The notes under the pieces were generated by a model, which saw nothing but the letters and a program-made list of their open reading frames with translations, searched no databases and was not told the DNA's origin. Shown one piece after another: positions 6,846-7,566 of a stretch of DNA of 7,566 nucleotides. Each line of letters opens with the position of its first letter. Within the stretch, counting starts at the first letter, position 1. The DNA is from DATJWY01 sp035500775 (GTDB lineage: Bacteria > Pseudomonadota > Alphaproteobacteria > Acetobacterales > Acetobacteraceae), in contig DATJWY010000018.1 in the NCBI GenBank assembly GCA_035500775.1, forward strand, positions 1 through 7,566, written 5' to 3'. The translations under genes were made by a program, and so were the position numbers.

Positions 6846-6863
6846 ATGAAGGCACGATGACAT
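6846..6863 (-). promoter_or_regulatory. PHO-box-like direct repeat (candidate PhoB site)
   Basis: On the minus strand the sequence reads ATGTCAT-CGTG-CCTTCAT: two 7-mers with an 11-nt period, the layout of a PhoB box (CTGTCAT-N4-CTGTCAT). The first half matches the consensus at 6 of 7 positions and the second at 5 of 7. It lies about 160 bp upstream of the porin start, facing the porin-phn direction. C-P lyase operons are classic Pho-regulon members, which fits, but an 11/14 match can arise by chance and the distance to the gene is rather long. Confidence 0.4.
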
Positions 6864-6898
6864 AACGCCCCTTGCAAACTAATGACGGCACGACCGGC

Positions 6899-6970
6899 TG
6901 TTATTCGGCGTGCAAAATTGACCCCGCGTTTGGGGGTATCGGCGTTGAATTTTGCCCCCTTTTTGAGTGG
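6899..6970. mobile_element. IS21-like terminal region remnant with tandem end repeats
   Basis: The stretch begins with TGTTATTCGGCGTGC and holds two imperfect 21-bp direct repeats: 6905-6925 (TCGGCGT...AAAATTGACCCC) and 6939-6959 (TCGGCGT...AATTTTGCCCCC), 16 of 21 identical with a 34-bp period. Ends that start with TG and carry several TTGACCCC-type repeats are characteristic of IS21-family elements. No istA/istB reading frame follows, so only the tip would remain. Identification is from memory of the family, without a search. Confidence 0.4.
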
Positions 6971-7028
6971 CTATTACGACATCCCCGAAATGTTTTTAAT
7001 AAATGATCGGACGGTTTATCCTGGTGGG

Positions 7029-7241
7029 ATGAGTCGAGGACGCCATGCAACGCCAGTGAAGCTGGCCAGGAAGGAAAGACAGGAGCTGCAGTCGCTGATC
7101 CGGCGCTTGGTCATGCGCAATTACTCGATACCAAAAACATCGAATGCGGCCTGCTACTGCCGACCCTACTCTACTGCGCGGACGAATTGGCTATCACCGC
7201 CGGGCCGCCACCCAAAGGCATCGACACAAAATCGTACCTGA
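7029..7241 (+). pseudogene. IS630-like transposase, N-terminal stub
   Basis: From the ATG at 7029 the first 26 codons read MSRGRHATPVKLARKERQEL followed by QSLIRR, resembling the N-terminal helix-turn-helix start of IS630-family transposases (basic leader, then a ..L..EER.EL..L.RR motif). After about 7105 the frame continues to a stop at 7239-7241 with Ser/Pro/Arg-rich residues that look like noise, while another frame takes on protein-like character. The DDE catalytic domain, normally about 300 further residues, is absent. The frame is open back to 6882, but those 49 codons cross the IS21-like repeats and are unlikely to be coding. The element is therefore a dead remnant. Confidence 0.5.
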
Positions 7242-7327
7242 AGGTCGCCTATCACAACATACCCATCGTCGTGCCATCAATCAGAGACTTCTGGATGCCC
7301 CAGCGCGTCGCAGAGGTATCACGGTAA
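7106..7327 (+). pseudogene. Unrecognised C-terminal gene fragment (73 codons)
   Basis: In the frame starting at 7106, 73 codons end at a TAA (7325-7327) and read like a genuine folded protein: LGHAQLLDTKNIECGLLLPT, then LLYCADELAITAGPPPKGID, then TKSYLKVAYHNIPIVVPSIR, then DFWMPQRVAEVSR. There is no start codon or ribosome site. The frame upstream is just the off-frame reading of the transposase stub, so this appears to be the 3' end of a gene whose 5' part was lost when it joined the IS630-like stub. I do not recognise the family; the initial LGHA recalls tyrosine integrases, but the rest does not fit. Confidence 0.35.
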
Positions 7328-7555
7328 CGTCCCGCCCCACGCCGTGGGAACCTCGCAACGGTGACAGTAGATGCGCAGCATCCGCTCCAGACCAACCGGG
7401 GCACGGCCCTTGCCGGCCTTCGGATACACAGGCTCGATCAAAGCGCATAACGCGCGCCACGGGACGACACGGCTCATCTCGGCCAGGAACGCAGCCCGCC
7501 GCGTCGGCTTGCTGTAGCGCTCAAACCCAACCGTTGCCAACGTCATTTGCCGCAT
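7319..7555 (-). pseudogene. IS5-family transposase, truncated N-terminal fragment
   Basis: Starting at the ATG at 7555, about 63 codons (MRQMTLATVGFERYSKPTRR, then AAFLAEMSRVVPW, CALIEPVYPKAGKGR, PVGLERMLRIY) match the well-known N-terminus of IS5-type transposases (DUF772 domain). After RIY (about 7367) the family sequence normally continues FLQQWFNLSD..., but here it switches to 15 unrelated residues and a TGA at 7319-7321. The DDE domain is missing, so the gene is inactive. Its stop overlaps the end of the convergent unrecognised fragment by a few bases. The 5' terminal inverted repeat lies outside the window. Confidence 0.8.
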
Positions 7556-7566
7556 CGTTGCCGCCC

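Noticed and set aside
6882..7028. Upstream 49 codons of the frame that contains the IS630-like stub
   Set aside because: They read through the IS21-like terminal repeats and have no homology; the ATG at 7029 begins the recognisable part.

Overview
The window is dominated by a C-P lyase (alkylphosphonate degradation) operon. Seven phn genes lie head to tail on the minus strand in the order phnG-phnH-phnI-phnJ-phnK-phnL-phnM (positions 5405 down to the left edge). phnM is cut by the window, with about the last 28-30 residues missing. Upstream of phnG, on the same strand, is a GTG-started gene for a secreted outer-membrane beta-barrel porin (5483-6688). The remaining right-hand end (about 6899-7566) is a mosaic of broken insertion-sequence pieces. 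The high GC content, the C-P lyase gene order and the OmpL-like porin suggest an alphaproteobacterium, plausibly Acetobacteraceae (Acidocella/Acidiphilium-like). That placement is an inference, not a proof.

How the genes work together, from established C-P lyase biochemistry: PhnI, assisted by PhnG, PhnH and PhnL, replaces the adenine of ATP with an alkylphosphonate. PhnM removes pyrophosphate from the resulting ribose triphosphate. PhnJ, a radical-SAM iron-sulfur enzyme, then breaks the C-P bond and releases the alkane. PhnG, H, I and J form the core complex, and the ABC-type ATPases PhnK and PhnL dock on it. All diagnostic residues that I can place are present, including the four PhnJ cysteines with the spacing known from E. 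coli and the PhnI His pair, so the core looks functional. The junctions are extremely tight: four ATGA overlaps, one 14-nt overlap and one 1-nt gap, which points to a single translationally coupled transcript. No phosphonate transporter (phnCDE), phnF, phnN or phnP is visible in the window.

Control region: between the porin and phnG there are only 77 bp, containing a perfect 13-bp hairpin with a poor T tract. Upstream of the porin is about 210 bp of AT-richer DNA. It holds a cluster of TCTAGA-centred palindromes (6754-6816) and a PHO-box-like direct repeat (6846-6863, minus strand). This raises the possibility that porin and phn genes form one phosphate-starvation-controlled unit, with the hairpin lowering downstream expression.

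Right end: an IS21-like terminal repeat region, the N-terminal stub of an IS630-like transposase, an unrecognised 73-codon C-terminal fragment joined to that stub, and an N-terminal fragment of an IS5-family transposase on the other strand. I see no CRISPR, tRNA or rRNA, and no clearly undescribed system. The most interesting points are the porin-phn linkage and its upstream regulatory sites.
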